A DNA stretch of 64,000 nt from an uncultured Oscillospiraceae bacterium (GCA_947626845.1 CANQTW010000010.1:18488-82487); one strand, 5' to 3'; shown: positions 9,566 to 17,330, numbered from the stretch's first letter. Notes: generated from the letters alone by a model not told the origin. Numbers and translations: made by a program.

Positions 9566-9594
9566 TTGACTACCTCAGGAAACAGTGCTATAAT
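9566..9594 (+). promoter_or_regulatory. Promoter of the phosphoribosyltransferase gene
   Basis: TTGACT at 9566 and TATAAT at 9589 with a 17-base spacer and an extended -10 TG (TGCTATAAT). A GGGAA/TTCCC inverted repeat follows at 9602-9615 around the expected transcription start and could be an operator. Confidence 0.8.
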
Positions 9595-9643
9595 AGGCAG
9601 TGGGAACAGTTTCCCTAAGAAAATAATATGGAGTGACGGACAA

Positions 9644-10198
9644 ATGACATACGAGCTCAAGGTCGCGGGGCTGAAGCGGGAGCTGACTCTCTGCCCCCTT
9701 AACGAGAACCTGTCCATTGCCGGCTTTGTCATCTTCGGCGATGTGGAGCTGACCTGCGCCTGCGCCAAAGCGCTTTTGGAGAAGGCTCCGGCATACGACT
9801 ATATGGTGGCACCGGAGGCCAAGGCCATCCCCCTGATCCACGAGATGGCCAAGCAGGCCGGGAGGAACGACTACTTCCTGGTACGCAAAAAGGCCAAGGC
9901 CTATATGCACAACGTCTTTAAGGTGGAGGATCACTCCATCACCACCGAGGGCACCCAGTACCTGTACATGGACGGCGATGACGCCGCCAAAATGCGGGGC
10001 AAGCGGGTCATCATCGTCGACGACGTCATCTCCACCGGCGGCTCCATCGCGGCGGTGGAGGAGCTGGTCCGCGCCGCCGGCGGCATCGTGGCCGCCAAGA
10101 TGGCGGTGCTGGCCGAGGGCGACGCCGCCAAGCGGGACGACATCATCTTCTTGGAGCACCTGCCCCTCTTCGACGGCAAGGGCAACCCCATCGGGTAA
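9644..10198 (+). CDS. Purine phosphoribosyltransferase family protein (Apt-like)
   Basis: Type I phosphoribosyltransferase of 184 residues that would transfer phosphoribose from PRPP to a purine base. The PRPP-binding loop is RVIIVDDVISTGGS near residues 120-133, and the preceding YMVAPEAKAIPLIHEMAK matches the dimer-contact region of adenine/xanthine phosphoribosyltransferases. ATG 9644 follows GGAGTGA; earlier in-frame codons lie upstream of the promoter. Its divergent neighbour is a purine base permease, which supports salvage of an imported base. Which base is used (adenine, guanine or xanthine) is not decidable from what I see. Confidence 0.8.
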   Translation: MTYELKVAGLKRELTLCPLNENLSIAGFVIFGDVELTCACAKALLEKAPAYDYMVAPEAKAIPLIHEMAKQAGRNDYFLVRKKAKAYMHNVFKVEDHSITTEGTQYLYMDGDDAAKMRGKRVIIVDDVISTGGSIAAVEELVRAAGGIVAAKMAVLAEGDAAKRDDIIFLEHLPLFDGKGNPIG

Positions 10199-10216
10199 AT
10201 CGCGATCTTAAATAAA

Positions 10217-10248
10217 AAGGCAGCCGCTGTCCGCGGCTGCCTTCTTTT
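10217..10248 (+). terminator. Terminator of the phosphoribosyltransferase gene
   Basis: Stem AAGGCAGCCGC / GCGGCTGCCTT, five-base loop, then CTTTT. Confidence 0.9.
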
Positions 10249-10275
10249 CCGTCATCGCGGCTTTGCGCGACAACA

Positions 10276-10352
10276 TGGTACGCCTGAAGGGACTCGAACC
10301 CCCGGTCTCGCGGTTCGTAGCCGCGCACTCTATCCAGCTGAGCTACAGGCGC
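10276..10352 (-). tRNA. tRNA-Arg (anticodon ACG)
   Basis: Full 77-base cloverleaf on the minus strand: acceptor GCGCCTG/CAGGCGT, D-arm GTAGCTCAGCTGGATAGAG, anticodon loop CTACGAA with ACG, T-arm GGGGGTTCGAGTCCC, and an encoded CCA end. ACG is normally edited to ICG and reads CGU/CGC/CGA. Confidence 0.97.
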
Positions 10353-10442
10353 ATCTTGCCGCTCCTCTCCGGAGCGCCCTACTATAATACCATCGTGTCC
10401 GGAAAAATGCAAGCATTATTTTCGTGTTTTTGAAAAAAAGTG

Positions 10443-10471
10443 TTGACAACTTCCTGGGCTTGGGTTAAAAT
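10443..10471 (+). promoter_or_regulatory. Promoter of tRNA-Val
   Basis: TTGACA at 10443 and TAAAAT at 10466 with a 17-base spacer, 13 bases before the mature tRNA. Confidence 0.85.
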
Positions 10472-10484
10472 AGGTGACGCTGAC

Positions 10485-10561
10485 GGACGATTAGCTCAGC
10501 TGGTATGAGCATCCGCTTGACGTGCGGAGGGTCACAGGTTCAAGTCCTGTATCGTCCACCA
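10485..10561 (+). tRNA. tRNA-Val (anticodon GAC)
   Basis: 77-base cloverleaf: acceptor GGACGAT/ATCGTCC, D-arm TAGCTCAGCTGGTATGAGC, anticodon stem TCCGC/GCGGA with loop TTGACGT (anticodon GAC), T-arm ACAGGTTCAAGTCCTGT, encoded CCA. It is a single-tRNA unit with its own promoter and terminator. Confidence 0.97.
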
Positions 10562-10565
10562 AATA

Positions 10566-10592
10566 AAAAAACCGCCTTCAGGCGGTTTTTTT
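10566..10592 (+). terminator. Terminator of tRNA-Val
   Basis: AAAAACCGCC-TTCA-GGCGGTTTTT followed by further T residues, immediately after the tRNA. Confidence 0.92.
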
Positions 10593-10682
10593 ATTATAGG
10601 CGAAAGGCTGTTTTTCCGTATGCCGCCGCGCGGCGGCGGAACGCTCGGATCGGAAAAACCTTCCCGCTGGGTTGATCTTGTC

Positions 10683-11105
10683 TCACTTGAGGTTCGCCTT
10701 GATCTTCCCAATCATCTCCGCGTATTCCTCGTCAGTCAGATACTTCTCGCCGGGGTTCATGGCGAAAACGCCGCCCCACTCATAGCCGTCCTTATACTTG
10801 GGGACCAGGTGCATGTGGAGGTGGCAGCCGGTGTCGCCGTAAGCGCCGTAGTTGAGCTTGTCGGGGTGGAAGGCCGCGTGGATGGCGCGGGCCGCCCGGT
10901 CCACGTCGGCGAAAAAGGCGTTGCGCTCCTCCTCCGAGATATTGACGATCTCGCTGACGTGATCCTTATAGGCCACGATGCACCTGCCGGGGTGGGACTG
11001 CTCCTTGAAGAGGATGAGCTGGGAAACGTTCAGGTCGCAGATCTTGATGCCGAAGGCCGCCAGAGGCGCCCCACCCACGCAGTATCCGCAATTTTGATCC
11101 TTCAT
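10683..11105 (-). CDS. HIT family protein
   Basis: Small nucleotide-binding hydrolase or transferase of the histidine triad superfamily; 140 residues. The triad GCHLHMHLVPKY is near residue 110 with the catalytic middle His, and the N-terminal CGYCVGG resembles the zinc-binding start of some HIT members. ATG 11105 is preceded by AAGGGAG. It lies 14 bases after the zinc-ribbon membrane gene and is probably co-transcribed with it. The natural substrate of such HIT proteins is usually unknown (nucleoside phosphoramidates or dinucleoside polyphosphates). Confidence 0.88.
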   Translation of the reverse strand: MKDQNCGYCVGGAPLAAFGIKICDLNVSQLILFKEQSHPGRCIVAYKDHVSEIVNISEEERNAFFADVDRAARAIHAAFHPDKLNYGAYGDTGCHLHMHLVPKYKDGYEWGGVFAMNPGEKYLTDEEYAEMIGKIKANLK

Positions 11106-11119
11106 GAATTTATCTCCCT

Positions 11120-11419
11120 TCAGTTTTTTCGTTTATTGTTTCCGCCCCTCCTGCCGACCTTCACCACCACGGTGATCTCATGCCCGCAGGATGGACAGTG
11201 ACAGCCCTTTTTCAGCCCCCTGAACAGCGCCGAAAGCTCCACGGGTCCGCCGCACCAGGGGCAGTGGAGCCGCCAGACGTTCAGGATGAAGTAACAGGCC
11301 AGCGCCGCGGCCGCCGCGAAGAAGAACCACTTGTTAAAGACCCCCGCCACCAGGAAGACGGCAAAGGCCAGCATGAAGATATACGCCAGGATGATCTCAA
11401 AAAGCCGAATGACCCTCAT
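11120..11419 (-). CDS. Small membrane protein with C-terminal zinc ribbon
   Basis: 99 residues. Two hydrophobic segments (about residues 7-27 and 30-48) are followed by a cytoplasmic zinc-ribbon-like region with LHCPWCGG near 52 and CHCPSCGHE near 73. ATG 11419 follows AAAGGAGCG. It precedes the HIT gene in one transcription unit. I do not recognise a functional family; the architecture suggests a membrane-tethered metal-binding protein. Confidence 0.75.
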   Translation of the reverse strand: MRVIRLFEIILAYIFMLAFAVFLVAGVFNKWFFFAAAAALACYFILNVWRLHCPWCGGPVELSALFRGLKKGCHCPSCGHEITVVVKVGRRGGNNKRKN

Positions 11420-11655
11420 GGCCGCGCTCCTTTCACTTGTTGGCGGACGCCCCGCTTTTTCTATTTTACCGCCATCTGTCTGTCAAGTCAACTAATTTTT
11501 CGACCCCATCCGCCCCAGCTTTTGCGCTTTTGTCTCTTTTCCCAGGGGCGGTTTTGCTTTATAATTTTAAGCCTATCCATCCTTCGGCGGAAAAACACGG
11601 CCTGAACGGCCCTTTTCCCGCCGGAGGGACCAATCTGATTCTTGGGGGAGCTTTT

Positions 11656-12210
11656 ATGACGCCGTCACCCATCACCCTGCGCGTGGCCCGGCCAGAGGAC
11701 GCGCCCGCCCTGCTTGAAATTTACGCATGGTACGTGGAAAATACCACCGTGACCTTTGAGGTTGACGTCCCCAGCGCCGCCGAATTTGAGGGGCGCATCC
11801 GCCGCACCCTGGCCCGTTACCCCTATCTGGTGGCGGAACGGGAAGGCCAGATCGTGGGCTACGCCTACGCCGCCCCCTTCCGGGAGCGGGTGGCCTACGC
11901 CTGGTGCTGTGAGGCCAGCGTCTACGTCCGTCGGGACATGCACCGCCTGGGGATAGGCCGTATGCTCTATCAGCGGCTGGAGCAATATCTGCGCGCCCAG
12001 AACGTGGCCAGCATGGACGCCTGCATCTCCTACCCCAACAAGGACAGCATCAAGTTCCACTCCAGCCTCGATTTCGAGCGGGTGGCCCGTTTCTCCAAGT
12101 GCGCCTTCAAAATGGGCCGCTGGGTGGATATCGTCTGGATGCAGAAGATTTTAAAGGAATCCGACACCCCTCCTGCCCCCTTCATCCCTTTCGCGGAGCT
12201 CAATCTCTAA
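11656..12210 (+). CDS. GNAT N-acetyltransferase (phosphinothricin acetyltransferase-like)
   Basis: 184 residues. The GNAT fold is clear: ITLRVARPEDAPALLEIYAWYV at the N-terminus with the Tyr-x-x-Val-x-x-Thr pattern (YVENTTVTFE) typical of the Pat/YncA branch, and the acetyl-CoA loop RRDMHRLGIGRMLYQRL near residues 95-110. The later SYPNKDSIKFHSSLDFERV matches the Pat/YncA alpha-4 region. ATG 11656 follows GGGGGAG. The acceptor could be an amino-acid analogue such as phosphinothricin, methionine sulfone or another small amine; not determinable here. Preceded by about 230 bases without a gene. Confidence 0.82.
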   Translation: MTPSPITLRVARPEDAPALLEIYAWYVENTTVTFEVDVPSAAEFEGRIRRTLARYPYLVAEREGQIVGYAYAAPFRERVAYAWCCEASVYVRRDMHRLGIGRMLYQRLEQYLRAQNVASMDACISYPNKDSIKFHSSLDFERVARFSKCAFKMGRWVDIVWMQKILKESDTPPAPFIPFAELNL

Positions 12211-12281
12211 AAGCCGGAACCGCCAACGGAACCAATTTATTTTCCCAGCATCCTATCCCACGGCGAAAGGGCGATTGAATC

Positions 12282-12310
12282 GGAAGAGGAACCCTGACGG
12301 TTCCTCTTCC
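12282..12310 (+). terminator. Hairpin after the GNAT gene
   Basis: GGAAGAGGAACC and GGTTCCTCTTCC pair around CTGAC. There is no strong T-run, but the CC-TGAC-GG apex recurs in other gene-end hairpins of the window, so it probably marks the end of this transcript. Confidence 0.5.
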
Positions 12311-12375
12311 CATCTCTTCCCTCCGAAACCTTCAGCCGTTACGGAAGACCGTTTGAACCAAAACTCAAATTCAAT

Positions 12376-12648
12376 ATTTTTCCGGCGACATGTGCGTCGG
12401 AAAAAATCCCTTTTGTCACGCAAGTGTGCTAATGGGGCCCCCGCCGAACGTTAGTTCGGTGGGGAGAGGAGGAGCGAAGTCTGCGACCTTGCCTGCGCGC
12501 CTGCGCGGAGGCAAGGTATCGCGACTTCCGCGACGACGACGGTGCGCGCGGCGTGACGGCAGGGGAAAATACCTGAATTTCGCAAAATTCAGATATTTTC
12601 CCCGCACGTTCCCCTTGTCGGAAAAAGCCCGTCAGGGCTTTTTCCGAC
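12376..12648. repeat. Dispersed structured element, copy 2 (longest copy)
   Basis: Same order as copy 1: first hairpin 12376-12407 (TTTTTCCGGCG / CGTCGGAAAAA around ACATGTG), outer stem GTCACGC 12415-12421 with GCGTGAC 12551-12557, an internal module at 12433-12545 (CCGAAC/GTTCGG hairpin, GGGGAGAGGAGGAGCGA, long second hairpin, GCGACGACGACG), an A/T-rich hairpin 12562-12603, and the terminal hairpin 12617-12648 (GTCGGAAAAAGCCC / GGGCTTTTTCCGAC). Stem sequences differ from copy 1 but still pair. The terminal hairpin faces the 3' end of the next minus-strand gene. Confidence 0.85.
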
Positions 12649-12651
12649 AGC

Positions 12652-12683
12652 AAAAAAGGAGCGCCTTCCGGCGCTCCTTTTTT
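12652..12683 (-). terminator. Terminator of the Cys-rich SLH gene
   Basis: AAAAAAGGAGCGCC-TTCC-GGCGCTCCTTTTTT, 24 bases after the stop codon of the minus-strand gene and four bases from the repeat element. Confidence 0.9.
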
Positions 12684-12706
12684 GCATTATTTCCCTGTAT
12701 TCCGTT

Positions 12707-15397
12707 TTATTTCGCGGTATATCTGGCTATGATGGTGGCGATCTCCGCGCGGCTGATCTCCTTTTCGGGGTTCAGCAGGAGCTTCCCGCCCTGGGCGGCG
12801 CCGCCGATGATCTCGTTGGCGACGGCCCACTGGAACGCCGCCTTGGCCTCGCCGGAGACGCTGGTCCCGTCGGAGAACCGGTCAAGACCGGCCTCGATTT
12901 CCGGCTTCTGGACCATGCGGTACATCATGATCACCAGCTCCTGACGGGTCAGGTTCTGCTTGCCGTCCTCAAAGCCGTCGTTGATCCCCAGGGACCCCGC
13001 CCAGGACAGGCCGGGCTTTGCCCAGTCCGCGCCGCTGACGTAGGCGTCCACGCCGGACATGCGGGCCAGGATGGTGACCATCATCTCGCGGGTGGTGGTG
13101 CCGGTGGGCTCGAACTTGCCGCCGCTGCCCTTCATCAGGTTGGAATTCAGGACGGCCTGGACGCCCTCCAGGTACCAGGCGTCCTCCTTGATATCGGAGA
13201 ACACGGCCACGGCCTCCACATGATTGGCGGCCTCGTCCCGCTGGGCGGCCAGCTCCTCCGTGGCCAGGTCCTTCAGGGTCTCAACGGTCATGCCGCAGTC
13301 GACGCAGGCGCCGTTCACAATGACGTGCTCCCCCTTGTCGGCCTCCAGGCCGCAGGTTTCGCAGGCGCGCCAATGGCAGCTGCTGTCCATCTTGTACTCC
13401 GCGCTGTAGGCGTGGACATGCACCTCCACCTTCTCAGGCTCCTTCTCGCCGCAGACGGCGCAGACGCCCTTCTCAAAGGTGTGGACGGCGACGTCCTTCC
13501 TGTCGCCGCAGGCACATTCCTTCCAGTGGCTGACGGAGTCGTGCTTGTCTGTATAGGTGTGGGTGTGGCTCTCCGCCAGGGCGGGGATCTCGGAGCCCTT
13601 GATCATCACCGCGCCGCAGCCTACACAGCAGGTGTCGCCGGTGTATCCGGCCCTGCCCACAGCCGCCGCTCTGACGTTGGTGAGCTTCGTCCCGCCCACG
13701 TGGTTATAGGCCACGGGCGCGCCGTAGACCTCGCCGCAGACGGCGCAAACGGGCCCGCTGGCGCAATTGCCCTGTCCGCCCGTATGCTTTTCCACGGGTC
13801 CCTTGTCGCCGCAGGCGCACTCATGCCAGTGGCCCTGGCTGTCGTGCCGGACAATATTATAGATATGCGTGTGGTTCTCCTTCAGCGCTTCCAGGGTCAT
13901 GCCCTTGATCAGGACCTCGCCGCAGCCGGCGCAGACGGTATCGCCCGTGTACCCGGCGGCGCCCAGCTGCGCGGGCTTCTCACCGACGATCTTCGTGCCG
14001 CCCACATGGGTGGAGCCGGCCTTGCCGGTGTTAACGGTGGCGCCGCACTTGGTACAGACGGCGTTGCCCTTGCAGTCCACGGGGCCCAGGGTGTGGGTCT
14101 CCACCTGCTTCTCGGTACAGCCGTGGCTGTTGCACACACGGGCGTGGGTGCCGCCCTCGTTGGTCCAGACGCCGTAGCTGTGCTCATGGGCGGCGGTAGT
14201 CTGCCCCACGGGGACGCCGGTGCTCTTCCGCTCGCCGCAGACGGTACAGCTCAGCACGTTGAAGCCGCCGTCACGGACAGTCGTATAGGTGTGGGGGACG
14301 CTCTCGCCGTAGTGACAGCCACTATTCAGGCACTCGTGGGTATGGGTGCTGTCCGTGCAGCGCCAGGTGCCGAAGTTGTGGTTCTTCTGGCCGTATTTGG
14401 CCAGGTGCCCGCACTGGCAGTAAAGGTCCTCCGTGCAGTAGGTACGGGGCACCGTAAAGGTGCTCTCACTGCAGTTCACGCTGCGGGTCGCGCCGCACTT
14501 CGTACAGCTCTCCCTGTGGGTAAAGGAGCTGGTCGGCCCGTCGATCTTCCAGGTGTGACTGCACTTGGAGGGGTCGTTGGCCGGCTTGGTGTAGCCGCAG
14601 GTGGCGCACTTGTCCCCCACAAAATCATGGGCGTACTCGCTGGAGACAGCGGAGCAGTTGACGCACTGGAGCCAGTGCTTACTGCCGTTGTAGCGCCAGG
14701 TGGAGCCGAAAACGTGGCCGGTGCCGGCCTCAGTGGCGCCGCACTTCTCGCAGTGCCGTCCGCCGCCGCAGCTGCCGTCGTCCGCGACCCACCGGTGGCC
14801 GGTGGCCTTCATGCCGGAGGCGACGGTGCTCTCCGTCTGGCAGACGGTGCAGATAACTACCTTATAGCCGTCCTGAGTGCAGGTGGGCTCAACGGTCTCC
14901 TTCACGGCCCAGGTGTGGTTGCCCCTGGTGGGGACGCTCACGGTCTTCTTCTCCTGGCAGTAGGAGCAGGTATCGACCCGCGTGCCGCCGCCGGTGCAGG
15001 TGGAGCTGCCCACAATGGCGCCCTCCGTCCAGTTGTGGCCGCCCAGGGTGGTCTCTACCGCCTGGCAGACGGTGCATCTCTTCTCCGTGGTGGGATGGCT
15101 GGGGCACTCGCTGTCATAGGTCGTCGTGCTCCAGCTGTGCGTGCCGTTGGTCCTCTCAAAGTTCTCCCCGGAGAGCGGACGGAACGCGCTGTACTCCTTG
15201 GCCCCGCAGACGGTGCAGGTGCGCGAGGACGCCTCGCATCTCCCATAATAGCAGGTGTCCTCGATCTCGGTATGTACCGGGCCCCAGCTGTGGTGTCCCT
15301 TGCAGGTCCCGGCGGCTGACACGGGCAAGACGATCAGCCCCGTCAGCAGTACCGCCGCCAGCAGTACCGGCAGCCATTTGTAAAGCTTCCTCTTCAT
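12707..15397 (-). CDS. Cys-rich repeat surface protein with C-terminal SLH domains
   Basis: Secreted protein of 896 residues. Signal peptide at 1-28 (MKRKLYKWLPVLLAAVLL, PVSA end). Residues about 30-700 hold some nineteen short zinc-ribbon-like units with pairs such as CTVCGAKE, CSYCQEKK, CEKCGATE, CVNCSAVS, CAGCGEV, CACGDK and CVDCGM, alternating with His/Trp motifs such as HTHTYTDKHDSVSHWKECA. Three SLH repeats occupy about 725-896 (VFSDIKEDAWYLEGVQAVLN, LSWAGSLGINDGFEDG, AFQWAVANEIIGG). Start ATG 15397 follows AAAGGGGGAG, and a near-consensus promoter lies upstream. It is presumably wall-anchored; whether the Cys pairs bind metal or form disulfides is unknown. Confidence 0.85.
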   Translation of the reverse strand: MKRKLYKWLPVLLAAVLLTGLIVLPVSAAGTCKGHHSWGPVHTEIEDTCYYGRCEASSRTCTVCGAKEYSAFRPLSGENFERTNGTHSWSTTTYDSECPSHPTTEKRCTVCQAVETTLGGHNWTEGAIVGSSTCTGGGTRVDTCSYCQEKKTVSVPTRGNHTWAVKETVEPTCTQDGYKVVICTVCQTESTVASGMKATGHRWVADDGSCGGGRHCEKCGATEAGTGHVFGSTWRYNGSKHWLQCVNCSAVSSEYAHDFVGDKCATCGYTKPANDPSKCSHTWKIDGPTSSFTHRESCTKCGATRSVNCSESTFTVPRTYCTEDLYCQCGHLAKYGQKNHNFGTWRCTDSTHTHECLNSGCHYGESVPHTYTTVRDGGFNVLSCTVCGERKSTGVPVGQTTAAHEHSYGVWTNEGGTHARVCNSHGCTEKQVETHTLGPVDCKGNAVCTKCGATVNTGKAGSTHVGGTKIVGEKPAQLGAAGYTGDTVCAGCGEVLIKGMTLEALKENHTHIYNIVRHDSQGHWHECACGDKGPVEKHTGGQGNCASGPVCAVCGEVYGAPVAYNHVGGTKLTNVRAAAVGRAGYTGDTCCVGCGAVMIKGSEIPALAESHTHTYTDKHDSVSHWKECACGDRKDVAVHTFEKGVCAVCGEKEPEKVEVHVHAYSAEYKMDSSCHWRACETCGLEADKGEHVIVNGACVDCGMTVETLKDLATEELAAQRDEAANHVEAVAVFSDIKEDAWYLEGVQAVLNSNLMKGSGGKFEPTGTTTREMMVTILARMSGVDAYVSGADWAKPGLSWAGSLGINDGFEDGKQNLTRQELVIMMYRMVQKPEIEAGLDRFSDGTSVSGEAKAAFQWAVANEIIGGAAQGGKLLLNPEKEISRAEIATIIARYTAK

Positions 15398-15460
15398 AAA
15401 AATCTCCCCCTTTCGGATGACGATCAGGCAAAGTATCTCCTTCCCCGATCCTTCATCCTC

Positions 15461-15489
15461 ATTCTACTATGCCGTTAAAATATTGTCAA
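15461..15489 (-). promoter_or_regulatory. Promoter of the Cys-rich SLH gene
   Basis: On the minus strand TTGACA (15489-15484) and TAGAAT (15466-15461) are spaced by 17 bases, about 65 bases ahead of the start codon. Confidence 0.85.
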
Positions 15490-15613
15490 TATGATTTTCA
15501 CAAAGTTTTATGCCTTTTTTTCGCTCCAAATTTTGCCTGTTTCCGGTAAAAATCCGCGTTTATTGTATCAAATTGTTCGTAATTTATCCTGTGAAAGCGC
15601 CCCTTGCATAAAA

Positions 15614-15639
15614 TTCTTCCCGACGGACGTCGGGAAGAA
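15614..15639 (-). terminator. Terminator downstream of galT
   Basis: Perfect 12-bp inverted repeat TTCTTCCCGACG / CGTCGGGAAGAA with a two-base centre, followed on the minus strand by TTTT. It lies about 65 bases after the galT stop. Confidence 0.6.
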
Positions 15640-15668
15640 AAAAAGTTAAAATTTTTTTGAAAAAGCTC

Positions 15669-15697
15669 TTGACAAGCAAAAGTATTTATGGTATAAT
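15669..15697 (+). promoter_or_regulatory. Consensus promoter pointing antisense into galT
   Basis: TTGACA at 15669-15674, 17-base spacer, TATAAT at 15692-15697. Transcription would start near 15704, at the galT stop codon, and run antisense through galT. No plus-strand gene follows. Confidence 0.7.
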
Positions 15698-15702
15698 ACG
15701 AA

Positions 15703-17196
15703 TCACACGGATGAAATAAACCGAATGAACGCCTCTTTCCCCTTTTCATCCCTGGCGTAAACGCCCGCGTGCTCCAGGACCTTGGCGAACACAAGTCCCG
15801 TCTCGTACTGCACGATCTCCATGGCGTTGTCCGCCGTAATGGCCCCATACTTCGTCCTGAACCCCTCAGCCCAATCGGCGTGCTTTTCTGTAAGAGGGTC
15901 GGCTCTCAGGTCACGGTCATCGGCCAGGGCGGCGGCCACAGCATGGAGCTCGCCCTTCAGGCGGGCGGGCAGGACGGCCAGGCCCATCACCTCGATAAGG
16001 CCGATATTCTCCTTCTTGATGTGGTGAAGCTCCGCGTGGGGGTGGTAAAGCCCCAGGGGGTGCTGGGGGGTGGTCAGGTTGTTGCGCAGCACCAGGTCCA
16101 GCTCAAAGTCCGTCCCCCGGCGTCTGGCGATGGGGGTAATGGTGTTGTGGGGCTCGCCGTCCGTCTCGGCGTAGATGACGGCGCTCTCGTCCGTATAGCC
16201 GCGCCAGGCCGTGAGAATTTTGTCCGCCAGGTCGATAAGACGGGCGGGCTCCGCGGAGCGCACCCTGATGACGGACATGGGCCACCGGACGATGCCGGCG
16301 GTCACGTCCTCAAAGCCAGGGAACACAACGGGCGTTTCAATGGGCGCCCGCTCCATGGCGAAGGTGTAGTGTCCCCCCTGGAAGTGGTCGTGGGCCAGGA
16401 TGGAGCCGCCCACAATGGGCAGATCGGCGTTGGAGCCCACAAAGTAGTGGGGGAACTGGCCCACAAAGTCCAGGAGCTTGGCAAAGCAGGCCCGGTCTAT
16501 TTTCATGGGCACATGCTCCCGGTTGAAGCAGATGCAGTGCTCGTTGTAGTAGACATAGGGGGAGTACTGCAAAAACCAGGGGGAGCCGTTGATGGTGATA
16601 GGCACCGTCCGGTGGTTCTGTCGGGCCGGGTGGTTGAGCCTGCCGGCGTAGCCCTCGTTCTCGGCGCACAGCTGGCACCGGGGGTAGGCGGAGGCGGGCA
16701 GATTCCTGGCGGCGGCGATGGCCTTGGGGTCCTTCTCCGGCTTGGAGAGGTTCACCGTGATATCCAGCGTCCCGTATTCCGTGTCCGCCGTCCACTTCAT
16801 ATCCCTGGCGATCCGGTCCCGACGGATGTAGTTGGTGTCCTGGGAAAATGTATAATACCAGTCCGTGGCCGCTTGGGGACTTTCGGCGTAGAGCGCCCGA
16901 AATTTTTCGATGACCTGGGCGGGCCTTGGCGTCAGCCTGCCCATGAGGGCGGTGTCTAAGAGGTCCCGGTAGTCCGTGGAGTCGCCGGGGATCACGCCGC
17001 GCTCATAGGCGTCGTGGGTCAGCTCGTCCAGGGTGGCGGCAAGGTCGATGTCCCCCCACTCCACGTCGGGATCGGCGTAGGAATCCAGCTTCAGCATCTC
17101 CAAAACGGCGTTGACCGCCCAAATCTTTTCCGATTCCTCAATCAGCCCCGTCCGCAGGGCGTAGGTTACAAGCTTGGATACAGCTTCATCAATCAT
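15703..17196 (-). CDS. galT: UDP-glucose--hexose-1-phosphate uridylyltransferase (class 2)
   Basis: Leloir enzyme exchanging UMP between UDP-glucose and galactose-1-phosphate; 497 residues, the length of the Firmicute class 2 GalT. Recognisable: MIDEAVSKLVTYALRTGLI start, NYIRRDRIARD near residue 117, CQLCAENEGYAGRLNHPARQ near 175, and the nucleotidyl-His region ILAHDHFQGGHYTFAMERAP near 275. ATG 17196 is preceded by GAGGTGATG. It is last in the galK-galE-galT order; about 100 bases separate it from the galE stop, and that gap carries a repeat module. Confidence 0.92.
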   Translation of the reverse strand: MIDEAVSKLVTYALRTGLIEESEKIWAVNAVLEMLKLDSYADPDVEWGDIDLAATLDELTHDAYERGVIPGDSTDYRDLLDTALMGRLTPRPAQVIEKFRALYAESPQAATDWYYTFSQDTNYIRRDRIARDMKWTADTEYGTLDITVNLSKPEKDPKAIAAARNLPASAYPRCQLCAENEGYAGRLNHPARQNHRTVPITINGSPWFLQYSPYVYYNEHCICFNREHVPMKIDRACFAKLLDFVGQFPHYFVGSNADLPIVGGSILAHDHFQGGHYTFAMERAPIETPVVFPGFEDVTAGIVRWPMSVIRVRSAEPARLIDLADKILTAWRGYTDESAVIYAETDGEPHNTITPIARRRGTDFELDLVLRNNLTTPQHPLGLYHPHAELHHIKKENIGLIEVMGLAVLPARLKGELHAVAAALADDRDLRADPLTEKHADWAEGFRTKYGAITADNAMEIVQYETGLVFAKVLEHAGVYARDEKGKEAFIRFISSV

Positions 17197-17223
17197 AGAA
17201 ACATCACCTCATAGGTTTCAATT

Positions 17224-17330
17224 GGGGCCCCCGCGGAACGCCGCGCGTTTCGTGGGGAAAGGAGGAGCGACGGAACGAGTGAGCTTTCGACGTCAGTCGG
17301 AAGCGAGGGATGCGGAGTCCGCGACGACGT
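17224..17330. repeat. Internal module of the structured element, alone, overlapping the galE end
   Basis: Shares with the internal parts of the elements at 12.4, 28.0 and 51.9 kb the start GGGGCCCCCG, the purine run GGGGAAAGGAGGAGCGA, a hairpin (GCTTTCGAC / GTCGGAAGC, 17283-17304) and the end TCCGCGACGACG. The first 70 bases are in the galE-galT spacer; the last 38 bases encode the C-terminus and stop codon of galE. Confidence 0.75.

Noticed and set aside
13220..15319. 699-codon plus-strand frame opposite the Cys-rich SLH gene
   Set aside because: The repeat structure of the real gene produces long open antisense frames; the product is Ala/Gly/Val-rich with no motif, promoter or start signal.
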